A stretch of DNA of 8,276 nucleotides from an uncultured Clostridia bacterium. Lineage in GTDB: Bacteria > Bacillota > Clostridia > TANB77 > CAG-508. Of the stretch, positions 1 through 7,411 are shown one piece after another. The stretch lies in NCBI GenBank assembly GCA_934183045.1, contig CAKPRW010000065.1, positions 1 through 8,276 on the forward strand. The letters run 5' to 3'. The notes beneath the pieces were generated by a model. The model was not told where the DNA came from. It saw only the letters and a program-made list of their open reading frames with translations, and searched no databases. A program made the translations under genes and the position numbers. Numbering within the stretch: the stretch's first letter is position 1; every line of letters starts with the position of its first letter.

Positions 1-1474
1 TATCTCTAATCTTTCCTAAATTTCTAGCAATTGATATTCTTTGTTTTTGTCCTCCTGATAACTTAATTCCTTTTTCACCAACAAATGTATTTTCTCTATT
101 TTCTAATCTTTCTAAGTCTTCTTTTAATTCTGAATTTTGTATAATTGTATCTATTTCTTCTTGTTCTAAGTCTCCCTTAATATCTATATTTGCTTTTATA
201 GTATTATCTAATATAATATTAGATTGAATAGCATAATTATACTTATCAAAAATTGTGTTTCTTTGATATGTATTTATATCTTGATCATTTATATAAATCA
301 TGTCATTTGGTATTTCATAGAAACCACACAATATATTCATTAGTGTTGTTTTTCCACTACCAACTTCTCCAACAATACCTATCTTTTCTCCCTTTTTTAT
401 TGTCATGTTTATATCTTTTAAGCTTGGTTTTTTATCACTATCATACCAATATGATAAATGTTTTATATCTATTTTATTTATTTTTTTCAGTTCATTGCCT
501 TGTTTTGGAATTTCTTGTAAATTTAAGAAATAATTAAATCTATTTATAGATTGTTTGAAATAAGGTAATCTTTCTAACATTTGTTGAATAGATGATACAA
601 AATCCCCTAATATTTGGCCTATATATCCTATAAAGGTTACAATTCCTCCTACTGAAATTGTTCCTTTTAATATATATATAATTCCTATTCCAAACCCTAA
701 AACATAGCAATATGCCCATAAAAAATTTATAACGCTACTAATTTTATTCTTGGCCACACCTATTTGATAATCTGCATCGTACATTTTTCTGTTTATCTTT
801 TTAAAATTATCAATTTGTTCTTCTTGCCTATTATATGATTTTATTAATAGAAATCCCTCTGTATTTTGCTCTATATTTTTAGACAATTCCACATAAACTT
901 TTCTTGATATTTCAACTTTCTCTTTTAATTTCTTGTAGTAATGATACATAAATATAATTACTACTGGAAATGCAGGTATTAAATATATTGCAAGTTCCTT
1001 GTTTAATTGACTCCAAATTAAAGTAATTCCCATAATTGGAGTAACACCTATTTTTGTAACCCAAAACCAAAAATTTCCTAAAACTTTATAAATTGACAGT
1101 ATTTCTTTTGATAAATATGCTAGGAACGCACCCTTATTTTCCTTTTCAAAATATTCTGGTTTTACTTTCTGTAAATGTTCTACTACTTTTTTTCTTAAAT
1201 ATGTATCCACTTTTCTTGAAACAGTAAAATATAATGTTCTATATAAAGATCTTGGTATAAATACAAAGCTACTGTAAAATATTAACTTATATGCTTCTTG
1301 TATAATTGCACTTTGATTTATTTGTTGTTCCATTAACATGTCCAAAATATTTCCTACACATTCTGGAATTTTAAATGCCATATATATTACTAATGTATGT
1401 AAAATCACACCTAGTAAATGATATGGTAATATTCTATTTAGTTCATTTGTTATTATTTTGTTATATTTTTTCAT
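1..1474 (-). CDS. ABC exporter half-transporter (TMD-NBD fusion), C-terminus cut by window edge
   Basis: About 491 codons are visible, reading from ATG at 1474-1472 to the left edge with no stop. The first ~300 residues are a hydrophobic exporter-type membrane domain with several helices. An ATPase domain follows: an aromatic A-loop (YWYD) near residue 345, Walker A GEVGSGKTT at residues 369-377 (bases 344-370), a Q-loop glutamine in YAIQSN near residue 416, and the ABC signature LSGGQ at residues 472-476 (bases 47-61) followed by KQRISIARNL. Walker B, the D-loop and the H-loop lie beyond the window. This is the type I exporter (MsbA/LmrA-like) layout, so ATP-driven export across the cytoplasmic membrane is expected. 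The substrate cannot be read from the sequence. The start is supported by AGGA about 8 nt upstream; the ATG 8 nt further upstream closes after three codons. Such proteins often work as heterodimers, and a partner could lie to the left. Confidence 0.93.
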   Translation of the reverse strand, partial: MKKYNKIITNELNRILPYHLLGVILHTLVIYMAFKIPECVGNILDMLMEQQINQSAIIQEAYKLIFYSSFVFIPRSLYRTLYFTVSRKVDTYLRKKVVEHLQKVKPEYFEKENKGAFLAYLSKEILSIYKVLGNFWFWVTKIGVTPIMGITLIWSQLNKELAIYLIPAFPVVIIFMYHYYKKLKEKVEISRKVYVELSKNIEQNTEGFLLIKSYNRQEEQIDNFKKINRKMYDADYQIGVAKNKISSVINFLWAYCYVLGFGIGIIYILKGTISVGGIVTFIGYIGQILGDFVSSIQQMLERLPYFKQSINRFNYFLNLQEIPKQGNELKKINKIDIKHLSYWYDSDKKPSLKDINMTIKKGEKIGIVGEVGSGKTTLMNILCGFYEIPNDMIYINDQDINTYQRNTIFDKYNYAIQSNIILDNTIKANIDIKGDLEQEEIDTIIQNSELKEDLERLENRENTFVGEKGIKLSGGQKQRISIARNLGKIRD

Positions 1475-1511
1475 ATGTTCATCCTATCATATAATTTTTG
1501 TTATTTAATAG

Positions 1512-1520
1512 ATTGTATCA
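1512..1520 (-). promoter_or_regulatory. Probable extended -10 promoter for the ABC exporter
   Basis: On the minus strand this reads TGATACAAT, matching the extended -10 consensus TGnTATAAT at all but one position. No good -35 box lies 17 nt further upstream, which is common for extended -10 promoters. It would give a leader of about 30 nt before the ATG at 1474, including the AGGA ribosome site. The 146 bp gap (1475-1620) is otherwise nearly pure A/T, and no GC-rich terminator hairpin is visible after the upstream gene. The exporter may therefore be transcribed both from here and by readthrough. Confidence 0.4.
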
Positions 1521-1620
1521 ATTCTTTCATAAATATATCTTATTTTTAATATTTATAAAATTTTGTAATTTTTTTATTTCTTTATATTTTTATTAAACTT
1601 TTATAATATTTTCCTAATAC

Positions 1621-2568
1621 TTAATAATTAGTATTTCTAGTAAGATGATATGGTTTTAGTTTTATATTCTGTCCCTGGCTCCAAATATAATCATTAATAT
1701 CAATTGCACAAATTTCATTTTTTAGTTTTCTTTTTAGTAGATCAATCGCTTTGATCATACTAGCTCTTATTTCTACTTCGTATTCTGAATTTACTTCTAT
1801 TTCTTTTTGGTTATCTATAACATCAGATAATTTATCACTATATTCTAATATTCCTAACCCTCTCATTACTTGTGGAATTTTATAATCTGAACACCCCACT
1901 AAATGAGAATAGTCCACTTGTATATTTTCTTTTAATTTTCTTATATGTAATATATCTGATGTTAATAACTGTGCCAATTTGTAATAGTAAATCTGCTTAT
2001 TGTTATATGTTCTTTCATCTTTAAAATCAGGAAAATTATTTACAATAACGTCAAACAATTCTGTATCAACAGTAATATCTTTTATAAACATATAAAAATT
2101 ACCATTCATTTTTTTATTAACTACATCGCTAACATTCCTTACAATATTGTATCTTTCTTCAAATAATGGAATTTCTACATTCCCTTTTAGTATTTCTTTA
2201 AATTCTTCTTTTGTTATATTATAAAAATCAGTAGTTTGTTTATCTTTTACATATTTTAGCATTGCATATAATAATGCAATACCTCCATCTTCTTTACCGT
2301 TATTAGTGTCTATTGTCCACTTAGGCTTTCCCCAAAATGAAAAATCTATAGCTTCATATACTAATAAAAAATTCACTATTGTTTCAATTGGTAAATCTAA
2401 TATGTTATATGGAGAATACATTAACCAATGCTTAGCTTCTTCTTTCTTAATTGTTCTTGCAAATTCGTTTAATTTTATTTCGTTTATTTTAACTGATTTT
2501 GAATTATTAGAAACATATTCACAACTTTCAAGTATTTTATCTAGCATATTTTTGGTACAATTATTCAT
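1621..2568 (-). CDS. Queuosine 5'-phosphate N-glycosylase / queuosine salvage protein (DUF2419, Q_salvage family)
   Basis: This 315-residue protein matches the DUF2419 family (human C9orf64/QNG1, bacterial Qng1) along its length, at the usual family size. Recognisable blocks in order are DFSFWGKPKW (75-84), PLFEERYNIVRNV (134-146), FPDFKDE (179-185), YYKLAQLLTSDI (195-206), GCSDYKIPQVMRGLG (225-239) with LEYSD, EVEIRAS (264-270), DYIWSQG (293-299) and the terminal PYHLTRNTNY. The aspartates in LTSD and SDYK fall in the conserved regions thought to hold the active site. Family enzymes hydrolyse queuosine 5'-monophosphate to free the base queuine, which tRNA-guanine transglycosylase can then put into tRNA; the protein is cytoplasmic. 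AAGGAG lies 11 nt before the ATG, a little long. It is preceded 73 bp upstream by the HAD gene and is probably co-transcribed. The role rests on family resemblance; no Tgt or queuine transporter is in view. Confidence 0.9.
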   Translation of the reverse strand: MNNCTKNMLDKILESCEYVSNNSKSVKINEIKLNEFARTIKKEEAKHWLMYSPYNILDLPIETIVNFLLVYEAIDFSFWGKPKWTIDTNNGKEDGGIALLYAMLKYVKDKQTTDFYNITKEEFKEILKGNVEIPLFEERYNIVRNVSDVVNKKMNGNFYMFIKDITVDTELFDVIVNNFPDFKDERTYNNKQIYYYKLAQLLTSDILHIRKLKENIQVDYSHLVGCSDYKIPQVMRGLGILEYSDKLSDVIDNQKEIEVNSEYEVEIRASMIKAIDLLKRKLKNEICAIDINDYIWSQGQNIKLKPYHLTRNTNY

Positions 2569-2641
2569 TCCTAATCTAACTCCTTACTTTGTCTTTTGGA
2601 ATTCCTTATAGAAGATATTCTACAATTACTGCTTAATATTT

Positions 2642-3223
2642 TTATTTATTTTCTATTCCCTTTATATATCTATATATTTCTCCCCAGTTGCTTACTTCTT
2701 TTAAATTTTCATTTTGCTCTAATTTTTTCATATCTTTATCTCTAAAATATATTGTTTTTATTCCATTGGATGATAATTTTTGGCAAACTTCAAATGTATC
2801 ATCTATCATTACATCGATATTTTCTTTTTTAGCAACTTCTACCTTATTATCTTCTTTCCAATAGTATTTATCAAATGAAAGACCTTCTTCTTTAAATTTT
2901 TCTATCGCTACATCTTTCATTTCTTCTACCATTCCACCCCTTGCTGAAATAATAATAAGTTCATTTCCGTCCTTTTGTAGCATATTAATTACATCTTTTG
3001 CACCAGGAATTAAATGAGTTTGCATTGATAATTTTAAAAAATATTTGTTTACAAAATTCATTCTTTCTTCGTTTGTCCAATTATATCTGTTTCTTAAATA
3101 ATGTTCATTTCTATTAACAATTCCGTCTTTCCCTAGTTCTATAAAGTCATATAAATCCCCATAAGTATTTAATACTCTTTGATAATCTAATATAACTCCA
3201 TCTATATCTATTCCTATTTTCAT
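2642..3223 (-). CDS. HAD-superfamily hydrolase, 5'-nucleotidase (NT5C-like) type
   Basis: A 193-residue single-domain protein. HAD motif I is DIDGV at residues 6-10, with D6 as nucleophile and D8 as acid/base. A helical cap follows (about 15-70), then motif II in IIISARGG with S93, a lysine-rich segment at about 123-133 that could supply motif III, and motif IV in VMIDDT with D141 and D142. Length and layout fit the 5'-nucleotidase C / deoxyribonucleotidase-like group, which removes phosphate from nucleoside monophosphates or related small phosphoesters in the cytoplasm. The substrate is not evident. The Shine-Dalgarno TAAAGGAGA (3231-3239) contains the TAA stop of the upstream metallophosphoesterase, and only 13 bp separate the genes, so translation is probably coupled. 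The next gene is the queuosine 5'-phosphate glycosylase, so a nucleotide-related role is an attractive but unproven inference. Confidence 0.85.
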   Translation of the reverse strand: MKIGIDIDGVILDYQRVLNTYGDLYDFIELGKDGIVNRNEHYLRNRYNWTNEERMNFVNKYFLKLSMQTHLIPGAKDVINMLQKDGNELIIISARGGMVEEMKDVAIEKFKEEGLSFDKYYWKEDNKVEVAKKENIDVMIDDTFEVCQKLSSNGIKTIYFRDKDMKKLEQNENLKEVSNWGEIYRYIKGIENK

Positions 3224-3236
3224 AAATGAATCTCCT

Positions 3237-4073
3237 TTATATTTTATCTATATCTATACCTAGCTTTCTATTTTCTTCATTAACTTTATTCATATTTCTA
3301 TATACGCCTTTTGTTAATTCACGTCTATAAATTTCCTTTTCTATATTTTTATATTCATCTTTTAATTCTTTTTCTATATCATATGGAACTTTTACAAATT
3401 GGAATGAAATTTCTGAATTATATTCTTTACTTCCATATTCACCTTCAACTATTAAATAGTATGCTTTTGTTGTTTCTAGTACATCACTATCTTTATTGTC
3501 GTTCCTTATTACATCAATTGAATTTCCTACACTCCCTACATTAATTAATGTTTTATTATATATCTTGTCCATGTATGGATGATGAATATGACCATATATT
3601 ATAACATCTGCAACTTTGTTAGATGTTGTATATTCACTTGGCAAAAACATTTTATATTTTGTTTCTATGTCACTTATATTTAAAACAGCTTTATTATTTG
3701 CTACATTAGTAGCATGAAAAAGTCTAACCAAACTCCCACTCATATAGAATTCATAAGAGAACGGCAAATTTAATAGATATTCTCTATCTTCTTCTGTAAT
3801 TAATGATTGATTCCATTTTATCCTTTTCTGTTCTGTTTCAGGAAAGCTTTCTATATTTTCATGTTTCATTGCAAAATATTGATCTGTATTTCCCTGAATT
3901 ACTACATTACACTTTTCTCTTATTAGATTTATACATTCTTTTGGATGTACTCCTTTTGCAATTGTATCTCCTAAACATATTACTTTATCAATATGTCTTT
4001 TGTTTATATCTTCAAATGTCGCTTTTAATGCTTCTATATTACCATGTACATCTGAAATAATTGCTATTTTCAT
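3237..4073 (-). CDS. Calcineurin-like metallophosphoesterase (Metallophos_2 type)
   Basis: A 278-residue protein with the full set of dimetal phosphoesterase motifs: DVHGN at residues 8-12 (D8, H10), GDT at 35-37 (D36), GNTD at 61-64 (N62), H120 in LFHATN, and GHIHHP at 161-166 (H162, H164), followed by NVGSVGNSID (178-187), typical of the group. The last ~65 residues are charged and helical and extend past the core. Relatives cleave phosphomonoesters or phosphodiesters, or dinucleoside polyphosphates, with Mn or similar metals in the cytoplasm; the exact substrate cannot be assigned. A strong Shine-Dalgarno, AAGGGGAGA (4080-4088), lies 6 nt before the ATG. It follows the Ppx-like gene after 58 bp and is probably coupled to the HAD gene downstream. 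Confidence 0.9.
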   Translation of the reverse strand: MKIAIISDVHGNIEALKATFEDINKRHIDKVICLGDTIAKGVHPKECINLIREKCNVVIQGNTDQYFAMKHENIESFPETEQKRIKWNQSLITEEDREYLLNLPFSYEFYMSGSLVRLFHATNVANNKAVLNISDIETKYKMFLPSEYTTSNKVADVIIYGHIHHPYMDKIYNKTLINVGSVGNSIDVIRNDNKDSDVLETTKAYYLIVEGEYGSKEYNSEISFQFVKVPYDIEKELKDEYKNIEKEIYRRELTKGVYRNMNKVNEENRKLGIDIDKI

Positions 4074-4101
4074 CTAATATCTCCCCTTTGTTTTATACTA
4101 T

Positions 4102-4128
4102 ATCACAATATTTAATATGCATTGTGAT
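4102..4128. repeat. Inverted repeat ATCACAAT / ATTGTGAT in the Ppx-MPP gap
   Basis: Two perfect 8-base arms (4102-4109 and 4121-4128) flank an 11-base spacer, just past the stop of the Ppx-like gene and upstream of the metallophosphoesterase Shine-Dalgarno. A run of T follows only on the plus strand, so it is not an intrinsic terminator for these minus-strand genes. It could be an operator or an mRNA stability hairpin. The stem is AT-rich and weak, so chance is possible. Confidence 0.4.
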
Positions 4129-4131
4129 TTT

Positions 4132-4995
4132 TTATTTTCTTAATCCATCTTCCATGTTTATTTTTGTTGGTATAATGTATTTAGCATTAACTTTGTGTGA
4201 TATTAAATTTGTTATTACTTTCATTGCTCTTGAACCAGAAAACCATTTAGGATTATCACTGTTTGCTCTAATTCTATCTAATGAAGTTACCAAGGCATCT
4301 CTATCATAATTATCACTCATTTCAGTCGTTAACATATATTTTTGATTTTTGTCCTTATATAAGTTGTTCTCTATTAGTTTATATCCTGCGTTGTTATACC
4401 AATATAAATGATCTCCACCAGCTAATATTAAGATTTCTGCTTCAATATTAATATCACCAATTAATTGATCCACATAATTATATACCTCATCAAAAGAACA
4501 CTCTGGAATATCATCTTTTAGTGTACTGAATTTTTTGGTAATATCTACAACTCCAAAATTGTAATATTTTTTATCAATAATTTTTTTATTATTCACAAGT
4601 ATGATCTCTATAGATCCGCCTCCACCTATAAAAATACAAATATTCCCATTATATTCTATGTTGTTATAACAACCTAAAGCAGTATAATTAGCTTCTTCTT
4701 CCTGTGATACAACTTGAATTTTTAAACCGAATTTGTTATTTAGTTTTTCATTAATTTCATTTAATTCTTCTTCAGATATATTTCTAAATATGCTACATCC
4801 ATAAATATTTATGTCATCTGTATAATTAAAGGCATTCTCTATTACTTTATATAGTTCTTCTAGATCTCCTTCCTTTACTTTATTTGTATAGTTTTTCTTA
4901 AATTCAATTGTTGTAGTAGTTTCATATATTATATTTTCACCATTATATACATGAGTTTTTGTATTATTACTTCCAATCTCAATAATTGCAAACAT
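4132..4995 (-). CDS. Ppx/GppA-like phosphatase domain protein (short form)
   Basis: A 287-residue protein of the Ppx/GppA branch of the actin-like ATPase fold. Visible blocks are the first phosphate loop IEIGSNNTK (5-13), SQEEEANYTALG (97-108, equivalent to the SGREEA region with the catalytic glutamate of exopolyphosphatase), the second phosphate loop FIGGGGSIE (122-130), FGVVDITKKF (147-156), LAGGD (191-195) and a terminal DGLRK that matches the GLREG end of the domain. The family hydrolyses polyphosphate or pppGpp. This copy stops at the end of the N-terminal catalytic unit and lacks the C-terminal HD-like domain of long Ppx/GppA proteins; short forms are known. Two departures are noted: E6 stands where DxGSNS normally has Asp, and the usual Asp of DIGGGS is replaced by a hydrophobic residue. 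Activity or substrate may therefore differ. AGGAG (5003-5007) sits 7 nt before the ATG. Confidence 0.8.
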   Translation of the reverse strand: MFAIIEIGSNNTKTHVYNGENIIYETTTTIEFKKNYTNKVKEGDLEELYKVIENAFNYTDDINIYGCSIFRNISEEELNEINEKLNNKFGLKIQVVSQEEEANYTALGCYNNIEYNGNICIFIGGGGSIEIILVNNKKIIDKKYYNFGVVDITKKFSTLKDDIPECSFDEVYNYVDQLIGDINIEAEILILAGGDHLYWYNNAGYKLIENNLYKDKNQKYMLTTEMSDNYDRDALVTSLDRIRANSDNPKWFSGSRAMKVITNLISHKVNAKYIIPTKINMEDGLRK

Positions 4996-5021
4996 ATTAT
5001 TTCTCCTATTTTTTCTATATT

Positions 5022-5214
5022 TTATTTTTCAATTATTTTGTTCAATTTATCTATAAAATTTAATATCATTCCGTTTATATTTAGATTATATACTTCTTTC
5101 GTAAAATCTTCAAACAAAATATTTTTTTATTATTCACTGAACCAGCTTTTAAAATCGAATTCTAATAATTCTTTATATGTATAATTAGATAGTTTACCTG
5201 TTTCATCCAATTTT
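5022..5214 (-). pseudogene. Possible broken small gene in the MFS-Ppx spacer
   Basis: One minus-strand frame reads protein-like on both sides of two adjacent TAA stops at 5127-5132. The upstream part includes DETGKLSNYTYKELLEFDFK and ends WFSE. The downstream part includes FEDFTKEVYNLNINGM and ends KLNKIIEK with a TAA at 5022-5024. Neither part has a convincing start codon with a ribosome site, and the family is not recognised. This could be the C-terminal remains of a decayed gene. In DNA this AT-rich, a stop-free run of about 33 codons is uncommon but not rare, and a good promoter overlaps the second part, so it may equally be non-coding spacer. Confidence 0.3.
5085..5113 (-). promoter_or_regulatory. 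Probable sigma-A type promoter driving the Ppx-MPP-HAD-Qng1 genes
   Basis: On the minus strand TTGAAG (5108-5113) and a perfect TATAAT (5085-5090) are separated by exactly 17 nt. Transcription would start near 5078 and give a leader of about 80 nt before the Ppx-like ATG at 4995. It is the best promoter found in the AT-rich part and suggests that the downstream genes form a unit that can be transcribed independently of the MFS and S66 genes. Confidence 0.55.
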
Positions 5215-6390
5215 TTATCTATTTTCTATTCTTCTTAAATGAATTAAATAATAAGCTAATCCTATTTGGAAAATCATAAATATCGCAGATAGTCCAAGCA
5301 TATATTTAATTCCCATTTCATACATCATTCCACAAAAAAATACTCCTATTGCCTCAGCTAAAAATTTTATTATATATCTTATATTGGCAAATTGTAATTG
5401 AAATTTACTTGCTACACGATTTATATATACCCCATCACATATGTTTTCATATGCTGTTGAAATAAGTATTGACCATGTCATCGCTATCAAAGCTATTGTT
5501 AGGTTATCTGATACAAAAGCAATTATATATCCTATAAATCTTATACCAAATTTTATTGTTATTGTTAAATAATCATTTTTAGGTGTTAAGTATTTAAGTG
5601 CTACTATGCCTATTATATCTGCGATTAAACCTACAATTAATAAATAATTGGTTGCAACACTATCAGAAAAGTTAAAATAATTTGTCAGTGTTAACATTTT
5701 TAATCCTAAAGCTGTTGACATTGCTATTGTTCCTATAAACACATCTAACAAATATAATATTATTATTTTACTTTTAAATATATATTTCATTTCTGAATTT
5801 TTCTTATTTTGTTTTTCTTCTACATAATTAATTTTTATATCAGCTATTGTCATTATTGAAATCGCCAAAAATATATTAGAAATTATTAAGCAGATATTAT
5901 AATTTACTAAAATTCCTGCAATACTTTTTCCTATAAAGATCCCACCAAATAAAATCCCTATGTCTCTAAATAAATACTCAGTTAATTGCCTTTTGCTATA
6001 CATTGTATTATTTTTTACCATTGTGGTTATTAATGGATACATAATCGTTATAATTATGTATTCCATGACTATATCAATTATTATGGATAATCTAATCATT
6101 TCGATTTGATTTGTTAAATTTAAACCATACAAAACTAACATGTTAATAAATTTTATAATTAATATACTCATTAATACTTTCTTCATTTTATCTAATTTTA
6201 CATATTTTCCAATTAAAGCTATTCCTATAACACTTATAAACGTCCCTATACTTATAATACTACTTATTTGTGTTACAGAAAAGTTATTATCTTGTAACCA
6301 GAGTTGCCTAAAATTTCCCCACAACCCAGTTGATATACTAAAAAATGCTAACATTATTAATATTTTATTTTCATCTTTTATCTTTTTCAT
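5215..6390 (-). CDS. Major facilitator superfamily transporter, substrate unknown
   Basis: A 391-residue, strongly hydrophobic protein with about 12 membrane helices: six in residues ~10-185, a polar cytoplasmic loop rich in K, E and N (about 188-206), and six more in ~208-384. The loop between helices 2 and 3 reads GKYVKLDKMKK (61-71), a degenerate MFS motif A, and the size is normal for the superfamily. It would move a small solute across the cytoplasmic membrane, driven by an ion gradient; direction and substrate cannot be read. Thirty-six bp separate it from the upstream S66 gene, and the ribosome site is weak (GAAAGAGAAA, distant), suggesting dependence on translation from upstream. It lies near the nucleotide-handling genes but on the far side of an internal promoter. 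Confidence 0.85.
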   Translation of the reverse strand: MKKIKDENKILIMLAFFSISTGLWGNFRQLWLQDNNFSVTQISSIISIGTFISVIGIALIGKYVKLDKMKKVLMSILIIKFINMLVLYGLNLTNQIEMIRLSIIIDIVMEYIIITIMYPLITTMVKNNTMYSKRQLTEYLFRDIGILFGGIFIGKSIAGILVNYNICLIISNIFLAISIMTIADIKINYVEEKQNKKNSEMKYIFKSKIIILYLLDVFIGTIAMSTALGLKMLTLTNYFNFSDSVATNYLLIVGLIADIIGIVALKYLTPKNDYLTITIKFGIRFIGYIIAFVSDNLTIALIAMTWSILISTAYENICDGVYINRVASKFQLQFANIRYIIKFLAEAIGVFFCGMMYEMGIKYMLGLSAIFMIFQIGLAYYLIHLRRIENR

Positions 6391-6426
6391 GTTTTTACTA
6401 TTTCTCTTTCTTCGTTTCTTACTACT

Positions 6427-7347
6427 TTAATTTAAAAATTCATCTAATATTTCTATTTTATTATTATTTGAATCTATCTTGCATCTAACCCCTATTGGTA
6501 TAACCCCATTTACGATTCCATGTCCAAAGTCATTACATTTTATGATAGGAAATTTATATTCTTTTGTATATTCCAATAATATATCCTCCATTTGTAGAAA
6601 TATATCTCCATTTTTTTGTAAATCGTAATTATATCCAATGACAACACCTTTAACTTGATCAAACATCCCATATTGTTTTAAATGTGCAAATCTTCTTTGG
6701 CATTCGTTTGGTGATGTCCTTTCACTTTCAATTAGTAATATGTTGTCTTTCATATTTGGTAAATATTCTGTTCCTAAAAGATACATCATACTTCCTAAAT
6801 TAGTTCCTATAATTTTTCCTTCTACATTTCCTTCTCTTATTATTTTCTTATTTCCAGTAATAAATTTTCTTATTTTTTTATTTACAAAAGCACTTTCAAA
6901 CTCTTTATATTTTTCTTCTGCATCTTTTTCTCCAAAGCCAATAAATGTTGAGCCATGAAATGTTACCAATCCAGTCTTATTATAAATTGTTTGCAATAAA
7001 ACTGTTACATCACTATAACCTGTTATTATTTTAGGATTTTGTCTTATTACATTATAATCCAATAAATCGATAAATGTATTACACGTTTGGCCACCTTGTA
7101 AGCATATAATAGCTTTTACTTCTTCATCTTTGAACATATTCATCATATCTTCTGCTTTTTGTTCTCTAGTTCCAGCCGTACCATAATAGTTTTCTAATAC
7201 ATATTTTCCTCTTTTTATTTTGAATCCCTTACTTTTAAAAAGTTCTTCTGCTCTATAAAAATCTTCATATCTGTTATGTAATTCTAAACTATTTGATACT
7301 CCTACTATACCTATAGTGTCACCATAATTCAATTTGTTTGCTAACAT
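6427..7347 (-). CDS. S66 family serine carboxypeptidase (LD-carboxypeptidase / MccF-like)
   Basis: 306 residues from ATG at 7345-7347. Counting from this start, the S66 catalytic triad is intact: nucleophile S112 in GYSDVT, E207 in LLIESE, and H276 in NDFGHG. Other family marks are ICLQGGQTCN in the N-terminal half, TFHGSTFIGFG after the nucleophile, and GTNLGSMMYLLGTEYLP. The region with RFAHLKQYGMFDQVKGVVIG resembles the MccF-like branch more than classical E. coli LdcA. Family members cut an L,D bond in recycled murein tetrapeptides, or in the MccF branch cut the amide of peptidyl- or aminoacyl-nucleotides such as microcin C. No signal peptide is present, so it is cytoplasmic. An upstream TTG at 7392 would add 15 residues but has no ribosome site. 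It lies 64 bp after a GH2 gene and 36 bp before the MFS gene, so a murein-recycling role and a detoxification role are both open. Confidence 0.9.
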   Translation of the reverse strand: MLANKLNYGDTIGIVGVSNSLELHNRYEDFYRAEELFKSKGFKIKRGKYVLENYYGTAGTREQKAEDMMNMFKDEEVKAIICLQGGQTCNTFIDLLDYNVIRQNPKIITGYSDVTVLLQTIYNKTGLVTFHGSTFIGFGEKDAEEKYKEFESAFVNKKIRKFITGNKKIIREGNVEGKIIGTNLGSMMYLLGTEYLPNMKDNILLIESERTSPNECQRRFAHLKQYGMFDQVKGVVIGYNYDLQKNGDIFLQMEDILLEYTKEYKFPIIKCNDFGHGIVNGVIPIGVRCKIDSNNNKIEILDEFLN

Positions 7348-7353
7348 AAAAAA

Positions 7354-7360
7354 TCTTCCT
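7354..7360 (-). promoter_or_regulatory. Ribosome binding site AGGAAGA that sets the S66 start
   Basis: AGGAAGA ends 6 nt upstream of the ATG at 7345-7347. It lies inside the longer reading that would begin at TTG 7390-7392, which has no comparable site. The family alignment also begins just after this ATG (LNYGDTIGIV), so the shorter protein is preferred. Confidence 0.7.
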
Positions 7361-7411
7361 TTCTCTTTTGAAATTCTATCATAATTCGTCAAAAAGGCAA
7401 AGTGTATTTTT

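Noticed and set aside
253..537. Plus-strand frame of 94 codons rich in Leu, Tyr and Phe
   Set aside because: It is the antisense of the ABC ATPase domain, whose Walker A motif lies within it. The hydrophobic composition is what antisense of AT-rich coding DNA gives.
2604..2625. Palindrome GGAATTCC and TAGAA-TATC-TTCTA in the HAD-Qng1 gap as regulatory elements or promoter
   Set aside because: The stems are short and AT-rich, no correctly spaced -35/-10 pair was found there, and chance is likely.
4061..4309. Plus-strand hydrophobic small protein with possible membrane helix
   Set aside because: Most of it is antisense to the C-terminal part of the Ppx-like gene, and its composition is the usual antisense shadow.
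7348..7392. TTG start at 7392 giving a 321-residue S66 protein
   Set aside because: There is no ribosome site before it, while AGGAAGA sits correctly before the ATG at 7345-7347, where family similarity begins.
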